A stretch of 64,000 nt of DNA, taken from contig NZ_CP009438.1 of assembly GCF_000761215.1 (NCBI RefSeq), forward strand, positions 5,473,501-5,537,500, read 5' to 3'. The translations under genes and the position numbers were made by a program. The notes beneath the pieces are model-generated. The model saw only the letters and a program-made list of their open reading frames with translations, did no database searches and was not told the DNA's origin. This stretch comes from Streptomyces glaucescens. GTDB taxonomy: Bacteria; Actinomycetota; Actinomycetes; Streptomycetales; Streptomycetaceae. Positions 1 to 8,573 of this stretch are shown here, piece by piece. How positions within the stretch are numbered: position 1 is the stretch's first letter; every line of letters begins with the position of its first letter.

Positions 1-1
1 C

Positions 2-463
2 GGCGCGATCGCCGTCGGCGCCGTCGCCGGTCTGCTGTGCGCCATGGCCGTGGGCCTGAAGTACAAGCTGGGCTACGACGACTCCCTCGACGTGGTCGGC
101 GTCCACCTCGTCGGTGGCATCGCCGGCTCCCTGCTCGTCGGCTTCTTCGCCTCCGGCGAGGGCCAGTCCGACGTCAAGGGCCTCTTCTACGGAGGCGACG
201 CCGGCCAGCTCGGCAAGCAGGCCGCCGGTGTCTTCGCGGTCCTTGCCTACTCCCTGGTCGTCTCCGCGGTCCTCGCCTTCGTCCTCGACCGGACCATCGG
301 CATGCGGGTCCCCGAGGACGACGAGGTGGCCGGCATCGACCTGGCCGAACACGCCGAGACCGCATACGACTTCAGTGGTGCCGGCGGCGGCACCTCCCGC
401 TCCGCCTCCGCGGCCACCGCCCTTGTCACCGCCCCGGCCGAGTCCAAGAAGGTGGACGCATGA
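2..463 (+). CDS. amtB: Ammonium transporter AmtB, C-terminal part
   Basis: The 3' end of an Amt/Rh family ammonium channel; the start lies before the window. The reading frame begins at base 2 and encodes about 153 residues. Visible are membrane segments (near the window start, the VGVHLVGGIAGSLLVGFF stretch, and VFAVLAYSLVVSAVLAFVL), with a pore-type histidine in VGVHLVGG. The cytoplasmic tail carries the conserved RVPEDDEVAGIDLAEHAETAY stretch, the part that in this family contacts PII proteins. The last ~40 residues are Ala/Ser/Thr-rich. Its TGA overlaps the ATG of glnK, so the two are translationally coupled, as expected for a channel and its PII regulator. Confidence 0.97.
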   Translation, partial: GAIAVGAVAGLLCAMAVGLKYKLGYDDSLDVVGVHLVGGIAGSLLVGFFASGEGQSDVKGLFYGGDAGQLGKQAAGVFAVLAYSLVVSAVLAFVLDRTIGMRVPEDDEVAGIDLAEHAETAYDFSGAGGGTSRSASAATALVTAPAESKKVDA

Positions 464-798
464 AGCTCATCACCGCCGTCGTGAAGCCGCACCGGCTCGA
501 CGAGATCAAGGAAGCCCTCCAGGCCTTCGGCGTGCACGGCCTGACGGTCACCGAGGCCAGCGGCTACGGCCGCCAGCGCGGCCACACCGAGGTCTACCGA
601 GGCGCCGAGTACACCGTCGACCTGGTCCCCAAGATCCGTATCGAGGTGCTGGCCGAGGACGACGACGCCGAACAGCTCATCGAGGTCATCGTCAAGGCGG
701 CCCGCACCGGCAAGATCGGCGACGGCAAGGTCTGGTCCCTGCCGGTCGACACGGCCGTCCGGGTCCGCACCGGCGAGCGCGGGCCGGACGCCCTCTGA
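460..798 (+). CDS. glnK: Nitrogen regulatory PII protein GlnK
   Basis: 112-residue PII signal protein, the normal length. It senses 2-oxoglutarate and ATP/ADP and acts on AmtB and other nitrogen-control targets. The T-loop is visible (GHTEVYRGAEYTVDLVPK), with Tyr51 as the conserved modification site; Tyr46 is also present. The C-terminal signature TGKIGDGKVW is intact. In Streptomyces the GlnD homologue is reported to adenylylate Tyr51 rather than uridylylate it (established knowledge, not visible here). ATG at 460 overlaps the amtB stop (ATGA), and glnD follows 34 bases downstream, giving the standard actinobacterial amtB-glnK-glnD operon. Confidence 0.97.
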   Translation: MKLITAVVKPHRLDEIKEALQAFGVHGLTVTEASGYGRQRGHTEVYRGAEYTVDLVPKIRIEVLAEDDDAEQLIEVIVKAARTGKIGDGKVWSLPVDTAVRVRTGERGPDAL

Positions 799-832
799 CG
801 AGGCGCCGGCCGAAGAGAACAGGAGTCGCCGG

Positions 833-3301
833 GTGACGAGTACGGACGCATACACGGAAGCACGGGATCCGGGACCCAGCGGCTACGCGGCGGCCCGGCT
901 GCGCCTCCTCACCGAGGGGGCGCGGTCCGGGCCGCCGCGCCGTGCCGCCCTCGCCGAGCTCACCGACGACTGGCTCGCGGCCCTGTTCCAGGCCGGGGCC
1001 GCGGCGGGCGGCGGGCTGAAGGGCGTCTCGCTCGTCGCCGTCGGCGGCTACGGCCGCGGGGAACTGTCCCCGCGCAGCGACCTGGACCTGCTGCTGCTCC
1101 ACGACGGCGGTGACGCGGCCGCCGTCGCCGCGCTCGCCGACCGCCTCTGGTACCCGGTCTGGGACCTCGGACTCGCGCTCGACCACTCGGTGCGCACCCC
1201 GGCCGAGGCCCGCCGGACCGCCGCGGAGGACCTGAAGGTCCAGCTCGGCCTGCTGGACGCCCGGCACCTCGCCGGTGATCTCGCCCTGACCGCCGGACTG
1301 CGCACGGCCGTCCTCGCCGACTGGCGCAACCAGGCACCCAGGCGCCTGCCCGAACTCCGGGAGCTGTGCGCCGAACGCGCCGAGCGCCAGGGTGAGCTGC
1401 AGTACCTGCTGGAACCCGACCTCAAGGAGGCCCGCGGCGGGCTCAGGGACGCCACCGTGCTGCGCGCCGTCGCCGCGTCCTGGCTGGCCGACGCCCCGCG
1501 CGAGGGCCTCGACGACGCCCGCCGCCGCCTCCTCGACGTCCGGGACGCCCTGCACCTCGCCACCGGGCGCGCCACCGACCGCCTCTCCCTCCAGGAACAG
1601 GACCAGGTCGCGGCCGAGCTGGGGCTCCTGGACGCCGACACGCTGCTGCGGCAGGTCTACGAGGCGGCGCGGGTGATCGCGTACGCCAGTGACGTCACCT
1701 GGCGCGAGGTGGGGCGCGTGCTGCGGTCGCGCGCCGTGCGGCCCCGGTTGCGCGCGATGCTGGGTGCCGGCAAGCCGGCCGCCGAGCGGTCGCCGCTGGC
1801 CGAAGGGGTGGTGGAACAGGACGGCGAGGTGGTGCTCGCCCGCACCGCGCGCCCCGAGCGCGACCCCGTGCTCCCCCTACGGGCCGCGGCCGCCGCCGCA
1901 CAGGCGGGACTGCCGCTCTCCCTGCACGCCGTGCGCCGCCTCGCCGCCACCGTGCGCCCCCTGCCCACCCCCTGGCCCGCCGAGGCGCGCGAACAGCTGG
2001 TGACCCTGCTCGGCTCCGGCCGGCCGACCGTGCAGGTCTGGGAGGCACTGGAGGCCGAAGGGCTGGTCACCCGCCTGCTGCCCGACTGGGAGCGGGTGCG
2101 CTGCCGTCCGCAGCGCAACGCCGTGCACCTGTGGACCGTCGACCGGCACCTCATCGAGACCGCCGTCCGCGCCTCCGCGTTCACCCGCCGCGTCAGCCGC
2201 CCCGACCTGCTGCTGGTCGCCGCTCTGCTGCACGACATCGGCAAGGGCTGGCCCGGCGACCACTCGGTGGCCGGCGAGATCATCGCGCGCGACGTGGCGG
2301 GCCGGATCGGCTTCGACCGCGAGGACACCGGCGTGCTCGGCACCCTCGTACGCCACCACCTGCTGCTGGTGGAGACCGCCACCCGCCGTGACCTCGACGA
2401 CCCCGCCACCGTGCGGTCCGTCGCCGAGGCCGTCGGCACCCAGAGCACCCTCGAACTGCTGCACGCGCTCACCGAGGCCGACGCGCTGGCCACCGGACCC
2501 GCCGCCTGGTCGTCGTGGCGCGGCTCGCTCGTCACCGACCTCGTCGCACGGGTCTCGGCCGTGCTCGCCGGGAACGCCCCCGAAGAGCCCGAGGCCGCCG
2601 CCCCCACCGCCGAGCAGGAACGGCTCGCCGTCGAGGCGTACCGCACCGGTGGCCCCGTGCCGGCGCTGCGCCCGCAGACCGAACCACCGGCCGGCCCTCC
2701 GCCCCCGGAGGCACCGGCGGACGCGCCCGAGCCACTGGGTGCCGAACTGCTCGTCGCCGTCCCCGACCAGCCGGGGGTGCTGCCCGCCGTCGCCGGCGTC
2801 CTCGCCCTGCACCGGCTGACGGTGCGGACGGCCGAGCTGCGTGCCCTGCCCCTGCCGGACGGCGTGGGCGGCCCGGTCCTGCTGCTGGACTGGCGGGTGG
2901 CGGCCGAGTACGGCTCCCTGCCCCAGGCTGCGCGGCTCCGCGCCGACCTGGTGCGGGCCCTGGACGGCACCCTGGACATCGCCGGGCGGTTGGCGGAGCG
3001 GGACGCCGCCTACCCGCGCCGCCGCGGGGTGACCGCGCCCCCGCCGCGGGTGACGGTCGCCTCCGCCGCCTCCCGGCACGCCACGGTCATCGAGGTCCGC
3101 GCCCAGGACGCGCCCGGGCTGCTCTTCCGCATCGGACGGGCGCTGGAGGACGCGGGGGTCCGGGTGCGCAGCGCACACGTCTCGACGCTGGGCGCGAACG
3201 CGGTGGACGCGTTCTACGTCACGGACGCCGAGGGAGCCCCCCTGCCGGACGAGGAGGCCGCGGCGGTGGCCGGGAAACTGGAGGAGACGCTGCGGGGGTG
3301 A
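833..3301 (+). CDS. glnD: PII nucleotidyltransferase/removing enzyme GlnD
   Basis: 822-residue bifunctional sensor that modifies and demodifies GlnK according to nitrogen status. The N-terminal nucleotidyltransferase domain has the GGYGRGELSPRSDLDLLLLH motif near residue 70, including the paired Asp residues that bind metal. A central HD domain (LLHDIGKGWPGDHS, around residue 467) would carry the removing activity. A Pro/Ala-rich linker near residue 620 leads to two C-terminal ACT regions (VAVPDQPGVLPAVAGVL and EVRAQDAPGLLFRIGRAL). The GTG start is placed at 833 with AGGAG upstream. Last gene of the amtB operon; a 240-base gap separates it from ffh. Confidence 0.96.
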   Translation: MTSTDAYTEARDPGPSGYAAARLRLLTEGARSGPPRRAALAELTDDWLAALFQAGAAAGGGLKGVSLVAVGGYGRGELSPRSDLDLLLLHDGGDAAAVAALADRLWYPVWDLGLALDHSVRTPAEARRTAAEDLKVQLGLLDARHLAGDLALTAGLRTAVLADWRNQAPRRLPELRELCAERAERQGELQYLLEPDLKEARGGLRDATVLRAVAASWLADAPREGLDDARRRLLDVRDALHLATGRATDRLSLQEQDQVAAELGLLDADTLLRQVYEAARVIAYASDVTWREVGRVLRSRAVRPRLRAMLGAGKPAAERSPLAEGVVEQDGEVVLARTARPERDPVLPLRAAAAAAQAGLPLSLHAVRRLAATVRPLPTPWPAEAREQLVTLLGSGRPTVQVWEALEAEGLVTRLLPDWERVRCRPQRNAVHLWTVDRHLIETAVRASAFTRRVSRPDLLLVAALLHDIGKGWPGDHSVAGEIIARDVAGRIGFDREDTGVLGTLVRHHLLLVETATRRDLDDPATVRSVAEAVGTQSTLELLHALTEADALATGPAAWSSWRGSLVTDLVARVSAVLAGNAPEEPEAAAPTAEQERLAVEAYRTGGPVPALRPQTEPPAGPPPPEAPADAPEPLGAELLVAVPDQPGVLPAVAGVLALHRLTVRTAELRALPLPDGVGGPVLLLDWRVAAEYGSLPQAARLRADLVRALDGTLDIAGRLAERDAAYPRRRGVTAPPPRVTVASAASRHATVIEVRAQDAPGLLFRIGRALEDAGVRVRSAHVSTLGANAVDAFYVTDAEGAPLPDEEAAAVAGKLEETLRG

Positions 3302-3541
3302 CGGCGCGCTCGCGCGGTGCGTCCACCGGGCGTGCTCCCGCTCCTCGCGGGGGCGGCCGGGGGGACGCGGCACGGACACGGCCGGGAGCCGCCGGCACGG
3401 ACGCGGCCCGCCCGCTCCCGGCCGGCGCGGGGTTCCCCGTCCCCGCCCCCTCTCCGCAGCGGGAAGGGACGAATTGCTTGCGCGGGCGGATACCCTGGAG
3501 TGCAACCCAGAACGCCCCCGACCTCGAGGACCGACGCCGCC

Positions 3542-5095
3542 GTGTTCGATACTCTCTCCGACCGCTTGTCAGCCACTTTCAAGTCTCTGCGGGGCAAGGG
3601 CAGGCTGTCCGAGGCGGACATCGACGCCACGGCGCGGGAAATCCGCATCGCGCTGCTTGAGGCCGACGTGGCCCTGCCGGTCGTGCGGACGTTCATCAAG
3701 AACGTCAAGGAGCGCGCGCTCGGCGCCGAGGTCTCCAAGGCGCTGAACCCGGCCCAGCAGGTCCTCAAGATCGTCAACGACGAGCTGGTCACCATCCTCG
3801 GTGGCGAGACCCGCCGGCTGCGCTTCGCCAAGCAGCCGCCGACCGTGATCATGCTGGCCGGTCTCCAGGGCGCCGGCAAGACCACCCTCGCGGGCAAGCT
3901 CGGCCGCTGGCTCAAGGAACAGGGCCACTCGCCGCTGCTCGTCGCCTGCGACCTCCAGCGCCCGAACGCCGTCAACCAGCTCAGCGTCGTCGCCGAGCGC
4001 GCCGGCGTCGCGGTCTACGCGCCCGAGCCGGGCAACGGCGTCGGCGACCCGGTCAAGGTCGCCAAGGACTCCATCGACTTCGCGAGGTCGAAGGTCCACG
4101 ACATCGTCATCGTCGACACCGCCGGCCGCCTGGGCATCGACCAGGAGATGATGCAGCAGGCGGCCGACATCCGGGACGCCGTCTCGCCCGACGAGATCCT
4201 GTTCGTCGTCGACGCGATGATCGGTCAGGACGCCGTCAACACCGCCGAGGCCTTCCGCGACGGCGTCGGCTTCGACGGTGTGGTGCTCTCCAAGCTGGAC
4301 GGCGACGCGCGCGGTGGTGCGGCGCTGTCGATCCGGCAGATCACCGGCAAGCCGATCATGTTCGCGTCGAACGGCGAGAAGCTCGACGAGTTCGACGCCT
4401 TCCACCCGGACCGGATGGCCTCCCGCATCCTCGACATGGGTGACCTGCTCACCCTGATCGAGCAGGCGGAGAAGACCTTCAGCCAGGAAGAGGCCGCCAA
4501 GATGGCCTCCAAGCTGGCGTCCAAGAAGGGCCAGGAGTTCACCCTCGACGACTTCCTGTCCCAGATGGAGCAGGTCCGGAAGATGGGCTCCATCTCCAAG
4601 CTGCTCGGGATGCTGCCGGGCATGGGCCAGATCAAGGACCAGATCAACAACCTGGACGAGCGGGACGTCGACCGCACCGCCGCGATCATCAAGTCGATGA
4701 CCCCGGCCGAGCGCCAGGACCCGACGATCATCAACGGCTCGCGCCGCGCCCGCATCGCCAAGGGTTCCGGTGTCGAGGTCAGCGCGGTGAAGAACCTGGT
4801 CGAGCGGTTCTTCGAGGCCCGCAAGATGATGTCGCGCATGGCGCAGGGCGGCGGGATGCCGGGCATGCCGGGGATCCCGGGCATGGGCGGCGGCCCGGGC
4901 CGCAGCAAGAAGCAGCCGAAGAAGGCCAAGGGCAAGCAGCGCTCCGGCAACCCGATGAAGCGCAAGCAGCAGGAGCAGGAGGAGGCCGCCCGCCGCGCGG
5001 CCGCCGCGCAGAACGGCGGCGCGTTCGGGCTGCCGGGCCAGCAGGCCGGCCAGGACTTCGAGCTGCCGGACGAGTTCAAGAAGTTCATGGGCTGA
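3542..5095 (+). CDS. ffh: Signal recognition particle GTPase Ffh
   Basis: 517-residue SRP54 homologue that binds signal sequences with the 4.5S RNA and delivers ribosomes to FtsY. Domains: N domain (FDTLSDRLSATFKSLRGKG), GTPase domain with GLQGAGKTT near residue 107, the DTAGRLG motif and SKLDGDARGG, then a methionine-rich M domain (MEQVRKMGSISKLLGMLPGMG). The C-terminal tail after about residue 440 is rich in Gly/Met then Lys/Arg, and longer than in E. coli. The open frame runs upstream to 3317, but homology begins at the GTG at 3542. A possible -10 element, TACCCT, lies at 3491-3496 (weak inference). Confidence 0.96.
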   Translation: MFDTLSDRLSATFKSLRGKGRLSEADIDATAREIRIALLEADVALPVVRTFIKNVKERALGAEVSKALNPAQQVLKIVNDELVTILGGETRRLRFAKQPPTVIMLAGLQGAGKTTLAGKLGRWLKEQGHSPLLVACDLQRPNAVNQLSVVAERAGVAVYAPEPGNGVGDPVKVAKDSIDFARSKVHDIVIVDTAGRLGIDQEMMQQAADIRDAVSPDEILFVVDAMIGQDAVNTAEAFRDGVGFDGVVLSKLDGDARGGAALSIRQITGKPIMFASNGEKLDEFDAFHPDRMASRILDMGDLLTLIEQAEKTFSQEEAAKMASKLASKKGQEFTLDDFLSQMEQVRKMGSISKLLGMLPGMGQIKDQINNLDERDVDRTAAIIKSMTPAERQDPTIINGSRRARIAKGSGVEVSAVKNLVERFFEARKMMSRMAQGGGMPGMPGIPGMGGGPGRSKKQPKKAKGKQRSGNPMKRKQQEQEEAARRAAAAQNGGAFGLPGQQAGQDFELPDEFKKFMG

Positions 5096-5115
5096 CCGTC
5101 GTCGGACCGTGCGCC

Positions 5116-5154
5116 CGCCGGGGGCGCCCCCTCGCCGAGGGGGCGCCCCCGGCG
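5116..5154 (+). terminator. Strong hairpin terminator after ffh
   Basis: A perfect 17-base-pair GC stem (5116-5132 with 5138-5154) closes a 5-base loop, CGCCG. It starts 21 bases after the ffh stop. There is no T tract, as usual for Streptomyces terminators. Being symmetric, it could also stop transcription arriving from the convergent methyltransferase gene. Confidence 0.85.
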
Positions 5155-5439
5155 TCGTACACGCCCGGGGAACGGCGGGCGCACGGCGCCGTACGCGCAC
5201 AGGCTCGCGCGGCGGCCGGCGGAACCCGGCCGACGCCCCCCGCCGAGTTCAGCAAGCAGGACGGCGACGGCGAAACCGGCGAGATCCACTCGAGGCGAGT
5301 CCGAGACCCGGCGCCCCGCCTTCACGCTCGACCGGCTCCGGGAGGACCCGACCGGCCGTCGACGGGGCCGCGGTCGAGCCGGGCGACGTCGTCGGCTCAA
5401 GCACCCCGCACGCGTCACCGGCGTCCCGGGACGGTGGGC
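5155..5439. other. Non-coding spacer between convergent ffh and methyltransferase
   Basis: With the ffh hairpin this forms a 344-base gap between convergent genes. I see no open frame with Streptomyces codon bias, no RNA gene and no further clear hairpin. Probably 3' untranslated sequence for both neighbours. Confidence 0.5.
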
Positions 5440-6288
5440 CTAGGGCACCCGGGCGATCAGGTAGCGGAAGACGTTCGGCATCCACACCGTGCGGTCCCGG
5501 CGGCGGTACGGACGCAGGGCGTCCCGCAGCTCCGCCTCGACCTGCTCCTGGTCGGTGGCGCCGACCGCCGCGTCGAACAGGCCGGTGGAGAGCAGTCCGC
5601 GCACCGCGCTGTCCAGGTCGGCGTAGCCGAAGGGGCAGGCGACCCGCCCCGAGCCGTCCGGGCGCAGCCCGGCGCGTTCGGCGACCTCCTCCAGGTCGTC
5701 GCGCAGGGCGGGGCGCCAGCGGCCCGCGCCACGCGCCGGGTCCGCGAGCTTGTCGGCCACCCGCAGCACGCCGGTGGTGGCGCAGCGCTCGGGCGGCCCC
5801 CAGCCGGCCAGCACCACCGCCGCCCCGCGCTTCGCGCGCGGCGTCGCCGCCGTGAGCAGCGCGGCGAGTCCCTCCGAGTCGCCCGCGCGGCACCCGATGG
5901 GCTCGAAGGCGGTGACCAGGCCGTAGCCGTCCCGGCGCACGTCGAGGTCGCCGAGCGAGTCGCCGACGACGGCATCGCCACCCGCGTGCGCGTCCGTCAC
6001 CCGGGAGCGGAGCCGGTCGCGGGCGTACGTGAGCCGTTCGGGTGAGGAGAGCTCGACGCCGGTGACGGTGGCGCCCCGGGAGGCCGCCATCAGCAGGGCG
6101 AGGCCGCTGCCGCAGCCCAGGCCGAGCAGCCTGGTGCCGGGGCCCACGTCCAGTCGGTCGTGGACCGCCTCGTAGAGCGGCACCAGCATCCGCTCCTGGA
6201 TCTCGGACCAGTCACGCGCGCGTGCACTCGGATCGACGCGGGGGGTGCCCCCCGCGCGCGGGTGCTGACGCACGAGCGTAGGTGTCAT
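5440..6288 (-). CDS. SAM-dependent class I methyltransferase, substrate unknown
   Basis: 282-residue protein with a Rossmann-type methyltransferase core. Motif I (GTRLLGLGCGSGLALLMAAS) and the following acidic residue at the end of beta-2 (GVELSS) form the SAM site. The N-terminal stretch RDWSEIQERMLVPLYEAVHDRL and the overall layout match a conserved Streptomyces family annotated only as methyltransferase. The start is uncertain: ATG at 6288 has GGGGCG upstream, while ATG at 6303 (five codons longer) has GGCGGA directly abutting. The open frame extends far further upstream without coding character. Transcribed alone, convergent with ffh and divergent from the SprT-like gene. Confidence 0.8.
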   Translation of the reverse strand: MTPTLVRQHPRAGGTPRVDPSARARDWSEIQERMLVPLYEAVHDRLDVGPGTRLLGLGCGSGLALLMAASRGATVTGVELSSPERLTYARDRLRSRVTDAHAGGDAVVGDSLGDLDVRRDGYGLVTAFEPIGCRAGDSEGLAALLTAATPRAKRGAAVVLAGWGPPERCATTGVLRVADKLADPARGAGRWRPALRDDLEEVAERAGLRPDGSGRVACPFGYADLDSAVRGLLSTGLFDAAVGATDQEQVEAELRDALRPYRRRDRTVWMPNVFRYLIARVP

Positions 6289-6845
6289 ATGCAAGCGCCC
6301 CATTCCGCCGAGAGTTGCCTCTGTCCCCGTTCTCCTGAAGCCCCCGTGACGTGCGGTCGCCCCCCGTATGTCAGGAAACTCCGGGCTCGCGGTGGCGTCC
6401 AGTGGTACGGGGCCGCGGCTTGGCCGCAGGCGCGCGCCGGGGCGAGATTTCACCTGCCGGCAATGCGCGCGACACGGCGTCGCACGGGCGGCGCCCGCGC
6501 CGTCGGCCGAGGACGGTGGGGCGGTGCGGGGCGCCGGGGAGGCACCCGGTAACGTCACAGGAGCCGGGCGCGCTGACCCAAGTGGGGCCGACTCGGCCGA
6601 AAACGCCCCTTGCGGTCTCGACGGACGCCCGCGGACCGGCCCGCGCACCGGCGCGTACACGCCGGGCGCACGCGTCGGGGCGTACGTCAGGCTACGTACC
6701 ACCTTGTGATGAGCTGTGCGGCTTCTCCGCGGATCGGCGCACCCGCCCTCGTCGGGACGCATGAGCGGCAACTGACGGGTACGTGCAAATTATTTGGGAT
6801 GCCCCGGAATAGGAACACAGCGGTACCCCGGCTCGTTGTCATTAC
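6289..6845. other. 557-base divergent intergenic region
   Basis: Lies between the methyltransferase (leftward) and SprT-like gene (rightward). Several overlapping open frames cross it on both strands, but none shows the third-position GC bias of real genes here, and none resembles a family. It contains an inverted repeat (GTACGT at 6682-6687 and ACGTAC at 6694-6699, 6-base spacer), a possible operator, and an AT-richer stretch from 6785 that leads into the ECF-type promoter at 6812-6837. Confidence 0.5.
6812..6837 (+). promoter_or_regulatory. ECF (SigR-like) promoter for the SprT-like gene
   Basis: GGAAC at 6812-6816 and GTT at 6835-6837 are separated by 18 bases, close to the SigR pattern GGAAT-N18/19-GTT of Streptomyces. 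The expected transcription start, about 7-9 bases after GTT, coincides with the GTG start codon at 6846, implying a leaderless mRNA. The sigma assignment is inference from spacing and sequence only. Confidence 0.45.
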
Positions 6846-7451
6846 GTGAGCACGACACAGACACCACCTGTTCTCGCCGCGGAGCTGGCGCAGGCGTGGG
6901 CCGACATTCAGCGGCACCACCCCGAGCTGCCCGATCTCGCCGCGCCGGAGTCCCTGATCGGAGAGTCGTCGTCCGCCTGCGGACACGAACTCTCCTTCGA
7001 GCGACTGCTGCACGAGGCAGTCCATGGCATCGCCGCCGCGCGCGGGATCCGCGACACCTCCCGCGCCGGCCGCTATCACAACCGCCGCTTCCTCGCGATC
7101 GCCGAGGAGCTGGGCCTGGACCACCCCGAGGAACCGCACCCGAGCAGCGGTTTCTCGCTGGTCACGCTCAACCCCGAGGCCAAGCGGCGCTACCGCCCGA
7201 CGATCGAGCGCCTCCAGCGGGCCCTGAAGGCGCACACGGCGGCCACCTCCGCCGACACGGCCCGCACCTTCCGCGGCCCGGCCGCCCGCCACGGCTCGTC
7301 CGGCGGCGGCGTGCGGGTCAAGGCGGTGTGCGACTGCGGGCGCAACGTCCGGGTCGTGCCGTCGGTCCTGGCGCAGGCCCCGATCGTGTGCGGCGGCTGC
7401 GGCAAGCCGTTCCGGATCCCCGAGGTGGTCGGCGCGGGCACGGCGGGCTGA
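6846..7451 (+). CDS. SprT-like zinc metalloprotein with C-terminal zinc ribbon
   Basis: 201-residue protein. The central region holds a gluzincin-type motif, HEAVHG (HExxH), followed by RAGRYHNRRFLAIAEELGL, where a further His could be the third ligand, the arrangement seen in SprT/Spartan-like metallopeptidases. The C terminus has a four-cysteine zinc ribbon (CDCGRNVRV ... CGGCGKPF), also typical of SprT proteins. A role on DNA-bound or damaged proteins is suggested only by family resemblance. No Shine-Dalgarno precedes the GTG start, consistent with the leaderless promoter noted upstream. Single gene, closed by a hairpin directly after the stop. Confidence 0.75.
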   Translation: MSTTQTPPVLAAELAQAWADIQRHHPELPDLAAPESLIGESSSACGHELSFERLLHEAVHGIAAARGIRDTSRAGRYHNRRFLAIAEELGLDHPEEPHPSSGFSLVTLNPEAKRRYRPTIERLQRALKAHTAATSADTARTFRGPAARHGSSGGGVRVKAVCDCGRNVRVVPSVLAQAPIVCGGCGKPFRIPEVVGAGTAG

Positions 7452-7452
7452 G

Positions 7453-7481
7453 GCCGCCGGCATCTCGTGGATGCCGGCGGC
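7453..7481 (+). terminator. Hairpin terminator after the SprT-like gene
   Basis: Perfect 12-base-pair stem (GCCGCCGGCATC at 7453-7464 with its complement at 7470-7481) around a TCGTG loop. It begins immediately after the TGA, insulating rpsP from the upstream gene. No T tract. Confidence 0.8.
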
Positions 7482-7801
7482 GGGGCGGTTCGTGCCGGGG
7501 TGCCGACGCGAGGTACCGGCGCGCGGGTCCCCCGCTCGGGGAGCGGGGGGAGGCAGCCCGCGCCGCCGGACCGCGCACCCGACGCCGTTTCACCTCTGCG
7601 CCGGGTGCTCCGCACCCATGCCCGGACGCCCCCAGGTCGGAAGTGCCCCGTGGGATGTGGCAGAATGGCCAGCTGTACTCGACAGCCGCACAGGACCCCT
7701 CTCTCCTCCGGCTGACGCGTCCATCGGGCACTCGGGTACCGCAACCCCACGCGGCATGCTCGCCGTGCCCAACCACGTCAAATCCAGGAGAACCCACTCC
7801 C
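7482..7801 (+). promoter_or_regulatory. rpsP operon promoter and leader region
   Basis: About 320 bases without a gene upstream of rpsP. A possible -10 element, AGAATG at 7671-7676 inside GTGGCAGAATGG, is the best promoter candidate and would give a leader of roughly 120 bases. The leader ends with a good Shine-Dalgarno sequence, CCAGGAG, before the GTG. I cannot assign a -35 element with confidence. A structured ribosomal-protein leader is possible but not demonstrable by eye. Confidence 0.4.
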
Positions 7802-8224
7802 GTGGCAGTCAAGATCAAGCTGAAGCGTCTGGGCAAGATCCGTTCGCCTCACTACCGCATCGTCGTCGCCGACTCCCGCACCCGCCGTGACGGCCGTGCG
7901 ATCGAGGAGATCGGCAAGTACCACCCGACGTACAACCCGTCGGTCATCGAGGTCGACGCCGAGCGCGTGGCGTACTGGCTCGGTGTCGGCGCCCAGCCGA
8001 CCGAGCCGGTTCTCGCCATCCTGAAGAAGACCGGTGACTGGCAGAAGTTCAAGGGCGAGCCCGCCCCGGCTCCGCTGCTCGTCGCCGAGCCGAAGAAGGC
8101 GCGCCCGTCGTTCGAGGCCCTGGCCGGCGACGACGAGGGCAAGGGTGAGGCCATCACCCAGAAGAAGAAGGCTGAGAAGAAGGACGAGGCCGCGGCCGAG
8201 TCCTCCGAGTCGACCGAGGCCTGA
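7802..8224 (+). CDS. rpsP: 30S ribosomal protein S16
   Basis: 140-residue S16, a 30S assembly protein. The N-terminal ~80 residues are typical (VKIKLKRLGKIRSPHYRIVV, RDGRAIEEIGKYHP, RVAYWLGVGAQPTEPV). The C-terminal extension rich in Lys, Glu and Ala (EAITQKKKAEKKDEAAAESS) is common in actinobacteria and absent from E. coli S16. The GTG start at 7802 is fixed by homology and the AGGAG upstream. First gene of rpsP-KH-rimM-trmD-rplS. Confidence 0.97.
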   Translation: MAVKIKLKRLGKIRSPHYRIVVADSRTRRDGRAIEEIGKYHPTYNPSVIEVDAERVAYWLGVGAQPTEPVLAILKKTGDWQKFKGEPAPAPLLVAEPKKARPSFEALAGDDEGKGEAITQKKKAEKKDEAAAESSESTEA

Positions 8225-8226
8225 GC

Positions 8227-8466
8227 ATGCTCGAGGAGGCTCTCGAGCACCTCGTGAAGGGCATCGTCGACAACCCTGACGATGTGCAGGTCGCCTCGCG
8301 CAACCTGCGCCGCGGACGGGTGCTCGAGGTCCGGGTCCACCCCGACGACCTCGGCAAGGTGATCGGCCGCAACGGCCGCACCGCACGCGCGCTGCGGACC
8401 GTCGTGGGCGCCATCGGCGGCCGCGGTGTCCGCGTCGACCTGGTCGACGTGGACGACGTCCGCTGA
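8227..8466 (+). CDS. khpA: KH-domain RNA-binding protein (KhpA/YlqC family)
   Basis: 79-residue single KH-domain protein, matching the family length. The GxxG RNA-binding loop is GRNG, within LGKVIGRNGRTARALRTVV. Proteins of this family bind RNA, often together with a KhpB/Jag partner, and act on RNA fate or ribosome maturation. It starts two bases after the rpsP stop and lies in the usual position between rpsP and rimM. Confidence 0.94.
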   Translation: MLEEALEHLVKGIVDNPDDVQVASRNLRRGRVLEVRVHPDDLGKVIGRNGRTARALRTVVGAIGGRGVRVDLVDVDDVR

Positions 8467-8573
8467 CGCAACACAGCACCGGCTCGGGCCGGGGAGGGCC
8501 ACTGGGCCGTCCCCGGCCCGCAGTCGTGTGAGCCGCCTTCGGCTCGCAGTCGTTCGACAGGAGAGCAAGCACA

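Noticed and set aside
6289..6845. Small open frames in the methyltransferase/SprT gap
   Set aside because: Several compete on both strands, none has third-position GC bias, a good SD or a recognisable family.
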